From Chitinophagaceae bacterium (GTDB lineage Bacteria > Bacteroidota > Bacteroidia > Chitinophagales > Chitinophagaceae), in the NCBI GenBank assembly GCA_019745155.1, contig JAIETM010000005.1, positions 62,001 through 126,000 on the forward strand: DNA of 64,000 nucleotides, given 5' to 3'. Shown here piece after piece: positions 18,891 to 27,612 of the stretch. The notes under the pieces were generated by a model. It worked only from the letters and a program-made list of their open reading frames with translations, ran no database searches and was not told the DNA's origin. A program made the translations under genes and the position numbers. Position 1 is the stretch's first letter. The number at the start of each line of letters is the position of its first letter.

Positions 18891-19070
18891 ATCTTTTACC
18901 CTATTTTTACGCTGCGATTGCCAAATTAAGCGATTCGGCTATGCCATTGTACAGAAACTTTACTTATTGGATTGATAAACGCCGCTGGAAATACGTGTTC
19001 CTGCTGGCTACTTTAGAATTGTCCTTGGCATAAGCAGTAGTGGAGGTTAAGTGAATACTTGTTTTTTAAA

Positions 19071-19132
19071 CATTCACTCATCCTATCACTCTATCATTCT
19101 ATCATTCATTCATTCATTCTCTCATTCAATCA
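19071..19132. repeat. Degenerate CATTC/ATTC tandem repeat
   Basis: A low-complexity run of CATTCACT, CACTCTAT, CATTCTAT and CATTCATTCATTCATTCTCT-like units, with three to four perfect ATTC copies in the middle. It ends just before the ATG of hmgA at 19140, so length changes would alter the hmgA leader but not its frame. Confidence 0.7.
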
Positions 19133-19139
19133 ATGAACC

Positions 19140-20297
19140 ATGCCTCATTATCAAAGTTTGGGCAATATCCCGCATAAGCGTCATACGCAATTCAGAAAGC
19201 CCGACGGACAATTATACAGCGAACAATTGTTCTCTACCGAAGGATTCAGCAATGATTATTCAATACTCTATCATTGCCATCCACCCACGCAAATCATTCA
19301 TACAGATGAGCCTTTCTCTGTAGCACCTCAGGTGGCAGAAGAGAAAATGCTGAAGCACAGAAGTTTTGAAGGTTTCCATATCAAGCCAGCAAAAGACTTT
19401 TTAGATAGTCGAATTCCTGTTTTGGTGAATAATGATTGTCACATTGTATTGGCTGCTCCGCAAGAGAGTATGACTAATTATTTCTACAAGAATGCTGATG
19501 CCGATGAAATGATTTTCGTGCATGAGGGTAGCGGTGTGCTGCATACGCAGTATGGTGAACTCTCTTTTGGTTACGGCGATTATTTGGTGATTCCACGTGG
19601 TACTATTTATCAGATCAGCTTTGCGGATAGTAATAACCGTTTGTTCATAGTTGAGAGCTTTAGTCCGATTCGTTATCCCAAGCGCTACATGAGTAAGTAC
19701 GGTCAGTTATTGGAGCATTCACCATTCTGCGAAAGAGATATTCGTGCGCCAAAGGATTTGAAAACCTTTGATGAAACTGGCGACTTTGTGATCAAGACCA
19801 AGAAAAAAGGAGTGATGTATGGCCTGCATTATGCACATCATCCTTTTGATGTTGTCGGCTGGGATGGTTGCTGTTATCCATTTGCATTTAGTATTCATGA
19901 TTTTGAGCCTATTACCGGTCGCGTGCACCAGCCACCTCCGGTGCATCAGACATTTGAAGCACACAATTTTGTGGTCTGCAGTTTTGTGCCAAGATTGTAC
20001 GACTATCATCCTCAGGCCATTCCGGCGCCGTATAACCATAGCAATATTGATAGCGATGAAGTGTTGTATTATGTAGATGGTGATTTTATGAGCCGTAAGA
20101 ATGTAACAAGAGGTATGATTACCCTGCATCCGGCTGGTATACCACATGGGCCACATCCTGGTGCTGTTGAGAAAAGCATAGGCAAAAAGGAGACGCAAGA
20201 GTTGGCTGTGATGGTGGATACATTCCATCCGTTGATGCTAACCAAGCAAGCTTTGGAGATCGAAAACCCCGGATATACCATGAGCTGGGCAGAATAA
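19140..20297 (+). CDS. hmgA: Homogentisate 1,2-dioxygenase
   Basis: Opens the aromatic ring of homogentisate to maleylacetoacetate in tyrosine and phenylalanine breakdown, using non-heme iron. The 385-residue length is typical of the shorter bacterial form. Recognisable stretches are the cupin part (DEMIFVHEGSGVLHTQYGELSFGYGDYLVIPRGTIYQI), the conserved HPFDVVGWDGCCYPFAFSIHDFEPITGRVHQPPPVHQTFE, and a His-rich C-terminal part with HPAGIPHGPHPG. The start ATG at 19140 is just after a simple repeat. The neighbouring maleylacetoacetate isomerase and fumarylacetoacetase genes are not in the window. Confidence 0.93.
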   Translation: MPHYQSLGNIPHKRHTQFRKPDGQLYSEQLFSTEGFSNDYSILYHCHPPTQIIHTDEPFSVAPQVAEEKMLKHRSFEGFHIKPAKDFLDSRIPVLVNNDCHIVLAAPQESMTNYFYKNADADEMIFVHEGSGVLHTQYGELSFGYGDYLVIPRGTIYQISFADSNNRLFIVESFSPIRYPKRYMSKYGQLLEHSPFCERDIRAPKDLKTFDETGDFVIKTKKKGVMYGLHYAHHPFDVVGWDGCCYPFAFSIHDFEPITGRVHQPPPVHQTFEAHNFVVCSFVPRLYDYHPQAIPAPYNHSNIDSDEVLYYVDGDFMSRKNVTRGMITLHPAGIPHGPHPGAVEKSIGKKETQELAVMVDTFHPLMLTKQALEIENPGYTMSWAE

Positions 20298-20352
20298 TGC
20301 TTTGGTCTTTCCGCAGATTTTCCTAATTTATACCATCAAAACCTAAAGCCAT

Positions 20353-20760
20353 ATGATCAAATTCAACAACATTAAAGTGGGCGATTACCTGATGGGTGAA
20401 TATGAAGGAAAAATGTGGAGAGGAGAGGTGGTTCGTCTGAATGGAGATGAAAAGCAGGTATGCCTGCAAACAGATGTACAAGCCTTCTGGTTCGAAACAG
20501 ATCACTTACATCCCATTCCTATTAATGATGCAGAACTCACTGCGATGCATTTTGAAAAGGAAGTGTTTGATGACGGTGCTGTTAAATACAAGAAGGAAGC
20601 ATTCCGTATTGTGATTGCCAAGGCGGATGATTTCAGCAATATGGATATCTGGTACCGAGAAGACAGAAGACACAATCCGGATATTCATTATATCCATGAG
20701 TTGCAGAATCATTACCATGATATGACCAAAGTGCACCTCACAGCAGAGCCGGTACATTAA
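20353..20760 (+). CDS. Conserved hypothetical protein, Tudor/KOW-like N-terminus
   Basis: 135 residues without signal or membrane segment. The N-terminal part, KFNNIKVGDYLMGEYEGKMW to RGEVVRLNGDEKQVCLQTD, looks like a small SH3-like barrel. The C-terminal part is rich in His, Asp and Tyr (DIWYREDRRHNPDIHYIHELQNHYHDM). I do not recognise the family. It lies 55 bases after hmgA on the same strand and ends in a strong terminator, so it may be the second gene of an hmgA transcript. No function is proposed. Confidence 0.6.
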   Translation: MIKFNNIKVGDYLMGEYEGKMWRGEVVRLNGDEKQVCLQTDVQAFWFETDHLHPIPINDAELTAMHFEKEVFDDGAVKYKKEAFRIVIAKADDFSNMDIWYREDRRHNPDIHYIHELQNHYHDMTKVHLTAEPVH

Positions 20761-20782
20761 GCTTAACTACAATTGATTAGAT

Positions 20783-20814
20783 AAAATATCAGGCCATGCC
20801 TGATATTTTTTTTT
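20783..20814 (+). terminator. Intrinsic terminator
   Basis: AAAATATCAGGC and GCCTGATATTTT form a 12-bp stem around CAT, followed by a T-run ending at 20814. It separates the hmgA unit from the exporter operon. Confidence 0.88.
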
Positions 20815-20844
20815 GGTGGTATGGGGATTGTTTTGCAAACTTTG
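20813..20844 (+). promoter_or_regulatory. Promoter of the TetR-exporter operon
   Basis: TTG (20813-20815), 21-base spacer, AAACTTTG (20837-20844), which is TAnnTTTG with one mismatch. The TTG lies at the tail of the preceding terminator's T-run. A palindrome follows immediately at the expected start of transcription. Confidence 0.5.
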
Positions 20845-20873
20845 TTAACCAAATGGTTAAATCAAGTGGTTAA
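20845..20873 (+). promoter_or_regulatory. Candidate TetR operator
   Basis: TTAACC-N4-GGTTAA (20845-20860) is a perfect inverted repeat, and a third half-site GGTTAA lies at 20868-20873, 13 bases from the second. It overlaps the likely transcription start and the proposed GTG start codon, a suitable place for autorepression by the encoded TetR-type protein. A second small palindrome, GTTT-N3-AAAC (20830-20840), sits in the promoter. Confidence 0.5.
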
Positions 20874-21486
20874 TAAAGAAAAAGATTTTAGTACTGAGCA
20901 AAAGATTTTAGATGCTGCCAGAAGGGTATTCTTCCAAAAGGGGATGGCTGGTGCGCGTATGCAGGACATTGCAGATGAAGCAGGTATCAACAAAGCCTTG
21001 TTGCATTATTATTTCCGAAGCAAAGAGAACCTGCATGAAGTCATCTTTCAGCAAGCTTTTGGTACGATGATGCCAAAAGTGGCCGAGATATTTGGTAAGG
21101 AAGGTGCTTTTGAAGATAAGCTGCGTGCTTTTGTGGATGTGTATATCAGCATGGCTTTGGCGAATCCTTTTTTACCCATGTTTGTCTTGGGTGAAATGCA
21201 TAGTGGGGCAGATTCTATCGTGAAAAAACATTTCCTAGCCAATATGCAGCAGTTGCCTTTTCACAAGATTAGACAGGACATTCATGATGCGGTAAAGCGT
21301 GGAGAGATTTTGCCTATTGAGCCACCTCAGCTCATGTTGAATGTGATGGCACTTTGTTTATTCCCATTTATTGCCCGACCGCTTTTTCAAACTATCAATC
21401 AGCTAACTGATCCGCAATACGATAAGCTGTTGAAAGCGAGGAAAAAGGAAGTGGCCAATTTTATACTCAGATCAATTCGTCCCTGA
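20866..21486 (+). CDS. TetR/AcrR-family regulator (CecR-like context)
   Basis: About 206 residues from the proposed GTG start. The N-terminal helix-turn-helix domain is clear: EQKILDAARRVFFQKGMAGARMQDIADEAGINKALLHYYFRSKENLH. The C-terminal ligand-binding domain is helical and divergent. An ATG at 20821 in the same frame gives 221 residues, but the promoter and palindromic operator lie between 20813 and 20873, so that start would place them inside the gene. It is the first gene of a seven-gene run for a YbhGFSR-like exporter, with its stop one base before the TolC start. By analogy with E. coli CecR it probably represses this operon. Confidence 0.82.
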   Translation: MVNKEKDFSTEQKILDAARRVFFQKGMAGARMQDIADEAGINKALLHYYFRSKENLHEVIFQQAFGTMMPKVAEIFGKEGAFEDKLRAFVDVYISMALANPFLPMFVLGEMHSGADSIVKKHFLANMQQLPFHKIRQDIHDAVKRGEILPIEPPQLMLNVMALCLFPFIARPLFQTINQLTDPQYDKLLKARKKEVANFILRSIRP

Positions 21487-21487
21487 T

Positions 21488-22750
21488 ATGTATCAAAAAC
21501 AATTTACCTGGATATTGTTTGGCGTGCTGATAGCTTGCAGTGTAGTAGCACAGTCCACCTTAAAGCTGGAAGAAGCGCAAGCAAAAGCCGCAGCCAATTA
21601 TCCCTTACTTAGACAAAAAGCGCTGGTGCAGCAACAGGCGCAAATTGGTGTAGCTAATCTGCAGAAAAATTATTTGCCGCAATTGTCATTGGGTGCGCAG
21701 GCTACCTATCAATCAGAAGTAACACAGTTGCCGATAAAGCTGCCCAATATCAATGTTGATCCACTTAGTAAGGATCAATATCGTGCTTTGCTGGATATAA
21801 ACCAGTTGATCTATGATGGCGGTGTGATCAAGCAACAGCAATCGCTTCAGCGTATGGGCGAACAGGTGGCCGAGCAGCAGGTAGCAATCGAAATGCAAAA
21901 GCTGCGCGAGCGTATCAATCAGATTTATTTGGGTGCTTTATTGTTGGAGTATCAGTTGGGACAAACATCGATTGTTGAAAAAGACCTTCAGGCAGGTTTG
22001 AATCGAATTAAAGCGCAAGTGAGCAATGGTACTGCAGTGAAAGCTGCACAAGCAAGTCTGGAAGCTGAGTTGATTCGTAACCAACAGCGCGCTATCGAAA
22101 TTAGTTTTAGTAAGCAGGGTTTGTTGGATGTCCTATCGGTTTGGATGGGCGATTCAACTGGAGTACAGTATCAATTACAAAAGCCTGCTCAGGAAATTGT
22201 TTCTGCAGATATCAGCAGACCTGAATTGCGGTATTTCATGTTGCAGGATAGTGTCTATCAACTGCAAGGCAAATTGGTAGAGCAAAAAACAGCACCTAAA
22301 CTGAGTGCATTTGCACAAGGCGGGTATGGCAGACCTGGACTGAATATGCTGAAAAATGAATTTGCTTTTTTCTATACAACCGGTTTGCGTTTGCAATGGT
22401 CTATTTCCAGTTTTTATACCAATAAACAAGAGAAAGAATTGACACGCATCAGTAGCAGAATGAATGAAGTGCAGAAAGATCAATTCATGTTGCAGACCAA
22501 TGCTGCTTTACGTCAGCAATTGGCTGAGGTAAATAAATACAAACAATTATTGGCTACGGATCAGCAATTAATTGGCCTGCGCTTGAAAGTGAAAGAAACA
22601 GCAGCTGCACAATTAGAGAATGGATTGATTACGCCGGCAGATTATGTGCGTGAAGTGCAAGCGGAAGATCAGGCCAGACAGAATGCACTCATTCATGAGA
22701 TGCAATTATTGCAAGCCATCATTCAATACAATACTATTTCAGGAAAATAA
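21488..22750 (+). CDS. TolC-family outer-membrane efflux protein
   Basis: 420 residues with a signal peptide (ILFGVLIACSVVAQ) and the long alternating helical repeats of TolC-type trimeric channels (LEEAQAKAAANYPLLRQKALVQQQAQIGVANLQKNYLPQLSLGAQ; DINQLIYDGGVI; QLENGLITPADYVREVQAE). It would form the outer-membrane exit duct for the exporter encoded downstream. Its start is one base after the TetR stop (TGATATG) and its stop is 11 bases before the HlyD start, indicating translational coupling within one operon. Confidence 0.88.
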   Translation: MYQKQFTWILFGVLIACSVVAQSTLKLEEAQAKAAANYPLLRQKALVQQQAQIGVANLQKNYLPQLSLGAQATYQSEVTQLPIKLPNINVDPLSKDQYRALLDINQLIYDGGVIKQQQSLQRMGEQVAEQQVAIEMQKLRERINQIYLGALLLEYQLGQTSIVEKDLQAGLNRIKAQVSNGTAVKAAQASLEAELIRNQQRAIEISFSKQGLLDVLSVWMGDSTGVQYQLQKPAQEIVSADISRPELRYFMLQDSVYQLQGKLVEQKTAPKLSAFAQGGYGRPGLNMLKNEFAFFYTTGLRLQWSISSFYTNKQEKELTRISSRMNEVQKDQFMLQTNAALRQQLAEVNKYKQLLATDQQLIGLRLKVKETAAAQLENGLITPADYVREVQAEDQARQNALIHEMQLLQAIIQYNTISGK

Positions 22751-22761
22751 TCAACCCTATT

Positions 22762-23700
22762 ATGAATCGTTATCTATCCACGTTTATTGCTGTTGGTCTG
22801 CTTAGTCTGGCAGCATGTAAATCCGGTAAAAATGAATTTGATACTACCGGTGTATTTGAAGCAGATGAAGTAATTGTTGCTGCGGAGAATGCCGGACGTA
22901 TTTTGCAATTTGATGCCAAGGAAGGCGATAGCTTGGCTAAAGATCAAGTAACTGTCCTGATTGACCCCGTTGGTTTAGAATTGCAGAAAGCGCAAGTAGA
23001 TGCTAGTATGCAGGCGCTACAAGAAAAGACCATGGATGTTCGTCCGCAAATTAAACTATTAGAAGAGCAATTAGCAGTACAACAAGCACAACTGAATACT
23101 TTGGAAAAAGAAAAGCAGCGCTTTAGTAAACTGGTACAAGCAGATGCAGCACCACAAAAACAGTTGGATGATTTGTTGGCGCAAATAGATGTATTGAAGC
23201 AACAGCAGGCAGTAACCAAACAGCAAATTGCGGTACAGCAACAAATCACCGGTACGCAGAATCGTTCTATTTTAAGCGAGCAAAAGCCCTTGGAAAAAAG
23301 AGCAGCTCAATTGCAAGATCAATTGGCTAGAACACAAGTGAAGAATCCTTTAGCAGGCATCTTACTAACGAAATATGCTTTAGCAGGTGAAATGACGGCG
23401 CCGGGTAAGGCTTTATACAAAGTAGCTAACCTCAACACCTTAACATTACGCGCTTATGTTAGTGGTGCTCAACTACCTACGATTCGACTGAATCAAGTGG
23501 TGAAAGTAATGACAGATAATGGTAAGGGTGGTTATGAAACGCATCAGGGTGTGATCTCTTGGATTAGTGATAAAGCAGAGTTTACGCCTAAGACCATTCA
23601 GACAAAAGATGAGCGCGCCAATTTGGTTTACGCCATTAAAGTGCAGGTGAAGAACAATGGTTATTTGAAAATTGGTATGTACGGTGAATGTCAGTTCTAA
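22762..23700 (+). CDS. HlyD-family periplasmic adaptor, YbhG-like
   Basis: 312 residues. The N-terminus is a lipoprotein signal with lipobox LAAC, anchoring it in a membrane facing the periplasm. Two halves of a biotinyl-lipoyl-like domain (GVFEADEVIVAAENAGRILQFDAKEGDSLAKDQVTVLID and PLAGILLTKYALAGEMTAPGKALYKVANLNTLTLRAYV) flank a Gln-rich coiled-coil hairpin (about 75-180). It would bridge the inner-membrane ABC complex and the TolC partner. The stop TAA overlaps the next ATG by one base (TAATG). Confidence 0.88.
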   Translation: MNRYLSTFIAVGLLSLAACKSGKNEFDTTGVFEADEVIVAAENAGRILQFDAKEGDSLAKDQVTVLIDPVGLELQKAQVDASMQALQEKTMDVRPQIKLLEEQLAVQQAQLNTLEKEKQRFSKLVQADAAPQKQLDDLLAQIDVLKQQQAVTKQQIAVQQQITGTQNRSILSEQKPLEKRAAQLQDQLARTQVKNPLAGILLTKYALAGEMTAPGKALYKVANLNTLTLRAYVSGAQLPTIRLNQVVKVMTDNGKGGYETHQGVISWISDKAEFTPKTIQTKDERANLVYAIKVQVKNNGYLKIGMYGECQF

Positions 23701-24629
23701 TGCAAGCAATCGAAGCCATACAAATTCATAAGACCTATCAAAACGGTAAGAAAGTCGTTACTGCTTTGCAGGGCATCGACTTACACGTTAAGCGAGGCGA
23801 ACTATTCGGCTTAATTGGTCCGGATGGCGCAGGCAAGACTTCGCTCATAAGAATCATTGCAACACTATTGTTGGCAGATAAAGGTCAGGCAAGCTTGGAT
23901 GGATTAGATGTGGTAAAAGAGTATAAAGCTATTCGAAGACGTATCGGCTATATGCCGGGTAAGTTTTCTCTGTATCCTGATTTAACCGTTGAAGAGAACC
24001 TTTCATTTTTTGCTACCATATTTGGTACAACTGTAAAAGAAAACTACGCGTTGATTAAGGATATCTATCAGCAAATAGAACCCTTCAAAAAGCGTAGAGC
24101 CGGTAATCTTTCCGGTGGTATGAAGCAGAAGCTGGCGCTAAGTTGCGCCTTGATTCACCGGCCGTCTGTTTTGTTATTGGATGAACCTACCACGGGTGTG
24201 GATGCAGTATCTAGAAAAGAGTTCTGGCAAATGCTAAAGCAATTACAGCGAGAAGGTATTACCATTCTGGTTTCAACACCTTATATGGATGAAGCAGCTC
24301 TGTGTGATCGAGTGGCATTGATTCAAAATGGTAAAATCATGCGCACAGATACGCCTGACAATATTGTGGCAAGTTTTGGCGAGCCTTTGTGGTCAATTGG
24401 TGGTGCTTCCATGCATCAGCTGTTACAATTGCTACGCGATTATCCTGCAACCAAAACAGTATTTCCCTTCGGTGAGGTTTGTCATTGGACAAGTAAAGAA
24501 GCAGATACGGATGTAGACAAGTTGCGCATTTACTTATCAAAGCAGGGTTTAGGTGAGATAGAGATAGTGTCTGTGTCGCCGGGTATTGAAGATGTGTTCA
24601 TGAAATTAATGCTGGAACATGGAGCATAA
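23700..24629 (+). CDS. ABC exporter ATPase 1 (N-half of YbhF-type)
   Basis: 309 residues from the coupled ATG at 23700 (an in-frame ATG at 23688 is also possible). Walker A is GPDGAGKTS, the variant with Pro-Asp seen in the first domain of YbhF-like proteins; the signature is LSGGMKQK and Walker B VLLLDEPTTGVD. A C-terminal extension of about 90 residues follows the His loop. In E. coli YbhF the two ATPase domains are fused; here they are separate, overlapping genes. The stop overlaps the next start by 11 bases. Confidence 0.9.
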   Translation: MQAIEAIQIHKTYQNGKKVVTALQGIDLHVKRGELFGLIGPDGAGKTSLIRIIATLLLADKGQASLDGLDVVKEYKAIRRRIGYMPGKFSLYPDLTVEENLSFFATIFGTTVKENYALIKDIYQQIEPFKKRRAGNLSGGMKQKLALSCALIHRPSVLLLDEPTTGVDAVSRKEFWQMLKQLQREGITILVSTPYMDEAALCDRVALIQNGKIMRTDTPDNIVASFGEPLWSIGGASMHQLLQLLRDYPATKTVFPFGEVCHWTSKEADTDVDKLRIYLSKQGLGEIEIVSVSPGIEDVFMKLMLEHGA

Positions 24630-25362
24630 GTATACGATAACAGCAGATCAATTGACCAAGCAATTTGGTGATTTCATTGCGGTGGATCATATCAGCTTTG
24701 CCGTACAGCAAGGCGAGATATTTGGCTTTCTGGGTGCCAATGGTGCCGGTAAGACTACTGCTATGCGCATGCTTTGTGGCTTAAGCTTGCCTAGTTCAGG
24801 TAAAGCAACGGTTGCTGGTTACGATGTATTTACGCAAACAGAGCAGATTAAGCAAAGTATTGGTTACATGAGTCAGAAGTTTTCTTTGTATGAAGACCTG
24901 ACTGTTACAGAGAATATGCGCTTTTATGGAGGTATATATGGTATGCGCATAGCTGCCATAAAAGACAGGGCAAAGGAAATCTTGGCGCAACTGCATTTGC
25001 AAGGTGAGAAAGATACGCTTGTCAAATCTTTGCCCTTGGGTTGGAAACAGAAGCTGGCATTTTCAGTGGCCATGTTTCACAGACCGGGTATTGTGTTTTT
25101 GGATGAGCCAACGGGTGGGGTAGATCCAATCACGCGCAGAGAGTTTTGGGAAATGATTTATGCAGCAGCTGCTGCCGGTACCACCATTTTTGTGACCACA
25201 CACTATATGGATGAGGCGGAATATTGTAATCGTGTTTCCATCATGGTAGATGGTCAGATAGCAGCCATGGATACGCCTGCTGGTTTGAAAAAGCAGTTTG
25301 CAACAGATAGTATGGAAACCGTATTTCTTCAATTGGCCAGAAAAGCAGTGAGGACAGAATAA
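24619..25362 (+). CDS. ABC exporter ATPase 2 (C-half of YbhF-type)
   Basis: 247 residues. Walker A GANGAGKTT and Walker B IVFLDEPTGGVDP are intact, but the usual LSGGQ signature is replaced by LPLGWKQKL, as in the second domain of YbhF-like transporters. With the upstream ATPase it should make an asymmetric heterodimer, with one canonical and one altered catalytic site. The start lies inside the end of the upstream gene; the permease gene begins four bases after the stop. Confidence 0.9.
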   Translation: MEHKYTITADQLTKQFGDFIAVDHISFAVQQGEIFGFLGANGAGKTTAMRMLCGLSLPSSGKATVAGYDVFTQTEQIKQSIGYMSQKFSLYEDLTVTENMRFYGGIYGMRIAAIKDRAKEILAQLHLQGEKDTLVKSLPLGWKQKLAFSVAMFHRPGIVFLDEPTGGVDPITRREFWEMIYAAAAAGTTIFVTTHYMDEAEYCNRVSIMVDGQIAAMDTPAGLKKQFATDSMETVFLQLARKAVRTE

Positions 25363-25366
25363 TAAT

Positions 25367-26473
25367 ATGCAACAGTTTCTATCATTTGTACGAAAAGAAT
25401 TTTATCATATTCTGCGCGACAGGCGAACGCTGTTCATTTTATTTGGCATGCCTATCGCACAAATCATGTTATTCGGTTTTGCCTTGACCAATGAGGTAAA
25501 GAATTCAAAGATTGCCATACTCGACCCCTCAAGGGATGTTTTGTCGATGCGCATTACCGATCGCTTAGAAGCAAGTCGTTATTTTGATTTGGCTACAGCG
25601 CCTCGCACGATGCAGGAAGTAGATGCTGCATTTAAGAAAGGACAGATTAGGATGGCTGTGGTGTTTCCACAGCGTTTTCATCAGCAAGTGGTGCATGGTA
25701 ATTCGGCGACGATACAATTGATTGCTGATGCATCAGATCCTAATACGGCAACAACATTGGTGAATTATGCCAATGCCATTATTCAGGATGAGCAAAAAGC
25801 CTTGAATGGCTTACAAAAAGTTCCTTATCGAATAGAGCCACAAATGCGTATGTTGTACAATCCGCAACTGAAAGGTGCATACAATTTCGTGCCGGGTGTA
25901 ATGGCCATGATTCTGCTGCTAGTTTGTACGATGATGACATCCATTGCCATCGTTAAAGAAAAAGAAACGGGTACGATGGAGATATTACTGGCGTCTCCAT
26001 TAAGACCCATATTGGTGATTGTTGCCAAAGCGGTTCCATATCTCGCTGTAAGCGCAGTAAATGTGGCCAGTATTTTGTTGTTGAGTGTATTTGTGTTGGA
26101 TTTGCCGATACAAGGCAGTTTGGCCTTACTGGTAGGCGAGAGCTTGTTGTTCACAATCACTTCACTCACGCTAGGCTTATTGATCTCTTCTGTTACCAAT
26201 TCGCAGCAGGTGGCAATGTTGATTTCTTTGATGGGTATGTTTTTGCCGACATTGATGTTTAGTGGGTTCATGTTCCCAATAGAGAATATGCCTCTGCCCA
26301 TGCAAATCATTTCCAATATTGTTCCTGCGAAATGGTTTTTCTACATCGTGAAAGCGGTGATGATTAAAGGGCTAGGACTCCATGCCATTTGGAAGGAAAC
26401 TTTGATACTCGCTGGTATGACAACCTTCTTGCTGTTGGTTAGTATTCGTAAATACAAAATCCGTCTTGCCTGA
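25367..26473 (+). CDS. ABC-2 type permease, YbhS-like
   Basis: 368 residues. The start FVRKEFYHILRDRRTLFILFGMPIAQIMLFGFAL is the classic ABC-2 coupling helix plus first membrane span. A large periplasmic domain follows (about 45-170), then five membrane spans beginning FVPGVMAMILLLVCTMMTSIAIVKEKETGTMEILLASPL. The stop TGA overlaps the next start (TGATG), showing coupled translation with the partner permease. Confidence 0.9.
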   Translation: MQQFLSFVRKEFYHILRDRRTLFILFGMPIAQIMLFGFALTNEVKNSKIAILDPSRDVLSMRITDRLEASRYFDLATAPRTMQEVDAAFKKGQIRMAVVFPQRFHQQVVHGNSATIQLIADASDPNTATTLVNYANAIIQDEQKALNGLQKVPYRIEPQMRMLYNPQLKGAYNFVPGVMAMILLLVCTMMTSIAIVKEKETGTMEILLASPLRPILVIVAKAVPYLAVSAVNVASILLLSVFVLDLPIQGSLALLVGESLLFTITSLTLGLLISSVTNSQQVAMLISLMGMFLPTLMFSGFMFPIENMPLPMQIISNIVPAKWFFYIVKAVMIKGLGLHAIWKETLILAGMTTFLLLVSIRKYKIRLA

Positions 26474-27591
26474 TGCGTACCATTCGTTTCATACTCGAAA
26501 AAGAATTCAGGCAGGTCTTTCGTGATCCTGCGATTTTGCGCATGATGTTTATAATGCCGATAATTCAATTGGTCATACTTCCGCTCACTGCTAATTATGA
26601 GGTGAAGAATGTGCAGTTGGCTATTGTAGATCACGATAAATCAACCTATACCAGGCAATTGATTCAAAAAGCAGCTGCAACCGGTTATTTCATCATCCCG
26701 GGAAGTTTTGAGGCCTATGCGGATGCTATGGAGCTGGTAGAGCATGATAAGGCGGATATTATTCTGGAAATTCCCGCAGGTTTTGAAAGAAGTCTAGTGA
26801 AAGAAGATCAGGCGCAGGTATTTATGGCGGTGAATGCAATTAATGGCGCCAAAGCCAATATCGGTGCTGCCTATCTCAATCAATTAATTCGGGAGTTTAA
26901 TCAGGATATCCGTTTACGTTGGATACAAATACCGCGCTCGGGTATGCAACCAACCATACAGACGGAGCAGCGCTTCTGGTTTAATATGCATATGAACTAT
27001 CAGCAATTCATGGTGCCAGGTATTCTTGTGATCTTATTAACCATGGTGGGTGCGTTTTTGTCGGCACTGAATATTGTGAAAGAGAAAGAAGTGGGTACGA
27101 TTGAACAGATTAATGTGACGCCCATCAAGAAGCACCATTTTATTCTGGGTAAATTGATTCCTTTCTGGTTAATGGGCCTGATTGTGCTAACACTAGGGTT
27201 AACCATTGCAAGACTTGTATATGGTATCGTACCAGCAGGTAATATCGCCGTGATTTATGCTTTCTCGGCAGTCTACTTGTTGGCAGTATTGGGTTTGGGT
27301 TTGCTCGTGTCTACTTTTGCGCAAACGCAGCAGCAGGCCATGCTGATTTCTTTCTTTCTGATGATGGTCTTTATTCTCTTGGGCGGTCTCTATACATCCA
27401 TTGATAGTATGCCTGATTGGGCGCAGTGGTTAACCAAGTTTAATCCGGTTACTTACTTTATTGAAGTTATGCGCATGGTAGTATTGAAGGGTAGTAGGCT
27501 TCAAGATATATTGCCTCAACTAGGTAAAGTTGCTGTTTTCGCAGTTGTCTTAAACGCCTGGGCTATTTTCAGTTATCGAAAAAGGGCTTGA
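26473..27591 (+). CDS. ABC-2 type permease, YbhR-like
   Basis: 372 residues, same layout as the upstream permease: FILEKEFRQVFRDPAILRMMFIMPIIQLVILPLTA at the N-terminus, a periplasmic domain, then five spans including IVKEKEVGTIEQINVTPIKKHHFILGKLIPFW. The two permeases probably pair as a heterodimer with the two ATPases, HlyD and TolC to form a tripartite exporter. In E. coli this type is linked to drug and cation efflux; the substrate here is unknown. It is the last gene of the operon; no clear terminator follows. Confidence 0.9.
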   Translation: MRTIRFILEKEFRQVFRDPAILRMMFIMPIIQLVILPLTANYEVKNVQLAIVDHDKSTYTRQLIQKAAATGYFIIPGSFEAYADAMELVEHDKADIILEIPAGFERSLVKEDQAQVFMAVNAINGAKANIGAAYLNQLIREFNQDIRLRWIQIPRSGMQPTIQTEQRFWFNMHMNYQQFMVPGILVILLTMVGAFLSALNIVKEKEVGTIEQINVTPIKKHHFILGKLIPFWLMGLIVLTLGLTIARLVYGIVPAGNIAVIYAFSAVYLLAVLGLGLLVSTFAQTQQQAMLISFFLMMVFILLGGLYTSIDSMPDWAQWLTKFNPVTYFIEVMRMVVLKGSRLQDILPQLGKVAVFAVVLNAWAIFSYRKRA

Positions 27592-27612
27592 TTTTTTTGG
27601 ATTAACACATTG

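Noticed and set aside
18941-19033. 30-codon plus-strand ORF (MPLYRNFTYWIDKRRWKYVF then LLATLELSLA)
   Set aside because: It has a start codon and a hydrophobic end but no recognisable promoter, ribosome site or family, and lies alone between divergent genes. It may be a real small protein or chance; a conservation check in relatives is needed before calling it.
19719-20228. 169-codon minus-strand frame opposite hmgA
   Set aside because: Composition (His, Met, Ile rich, no domain) and position wholly inside a certain gene mark it as a shadow.
20821-20865. ATG 20821 as the TetR start
   Set aside because: The predicted promoter and operator lie within this segment, and it begins only seven bases after a terminator. 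GTG 20866 fits better, but the longer form is not excluded.
24619-24629. Frameshift between the two ABC ATPase genes
   Set aside because: The 11-base overlap with complete motifs on both sides, and a good ATG for the second gene, look like ordinary translational coupling rather than a broken YbhF.
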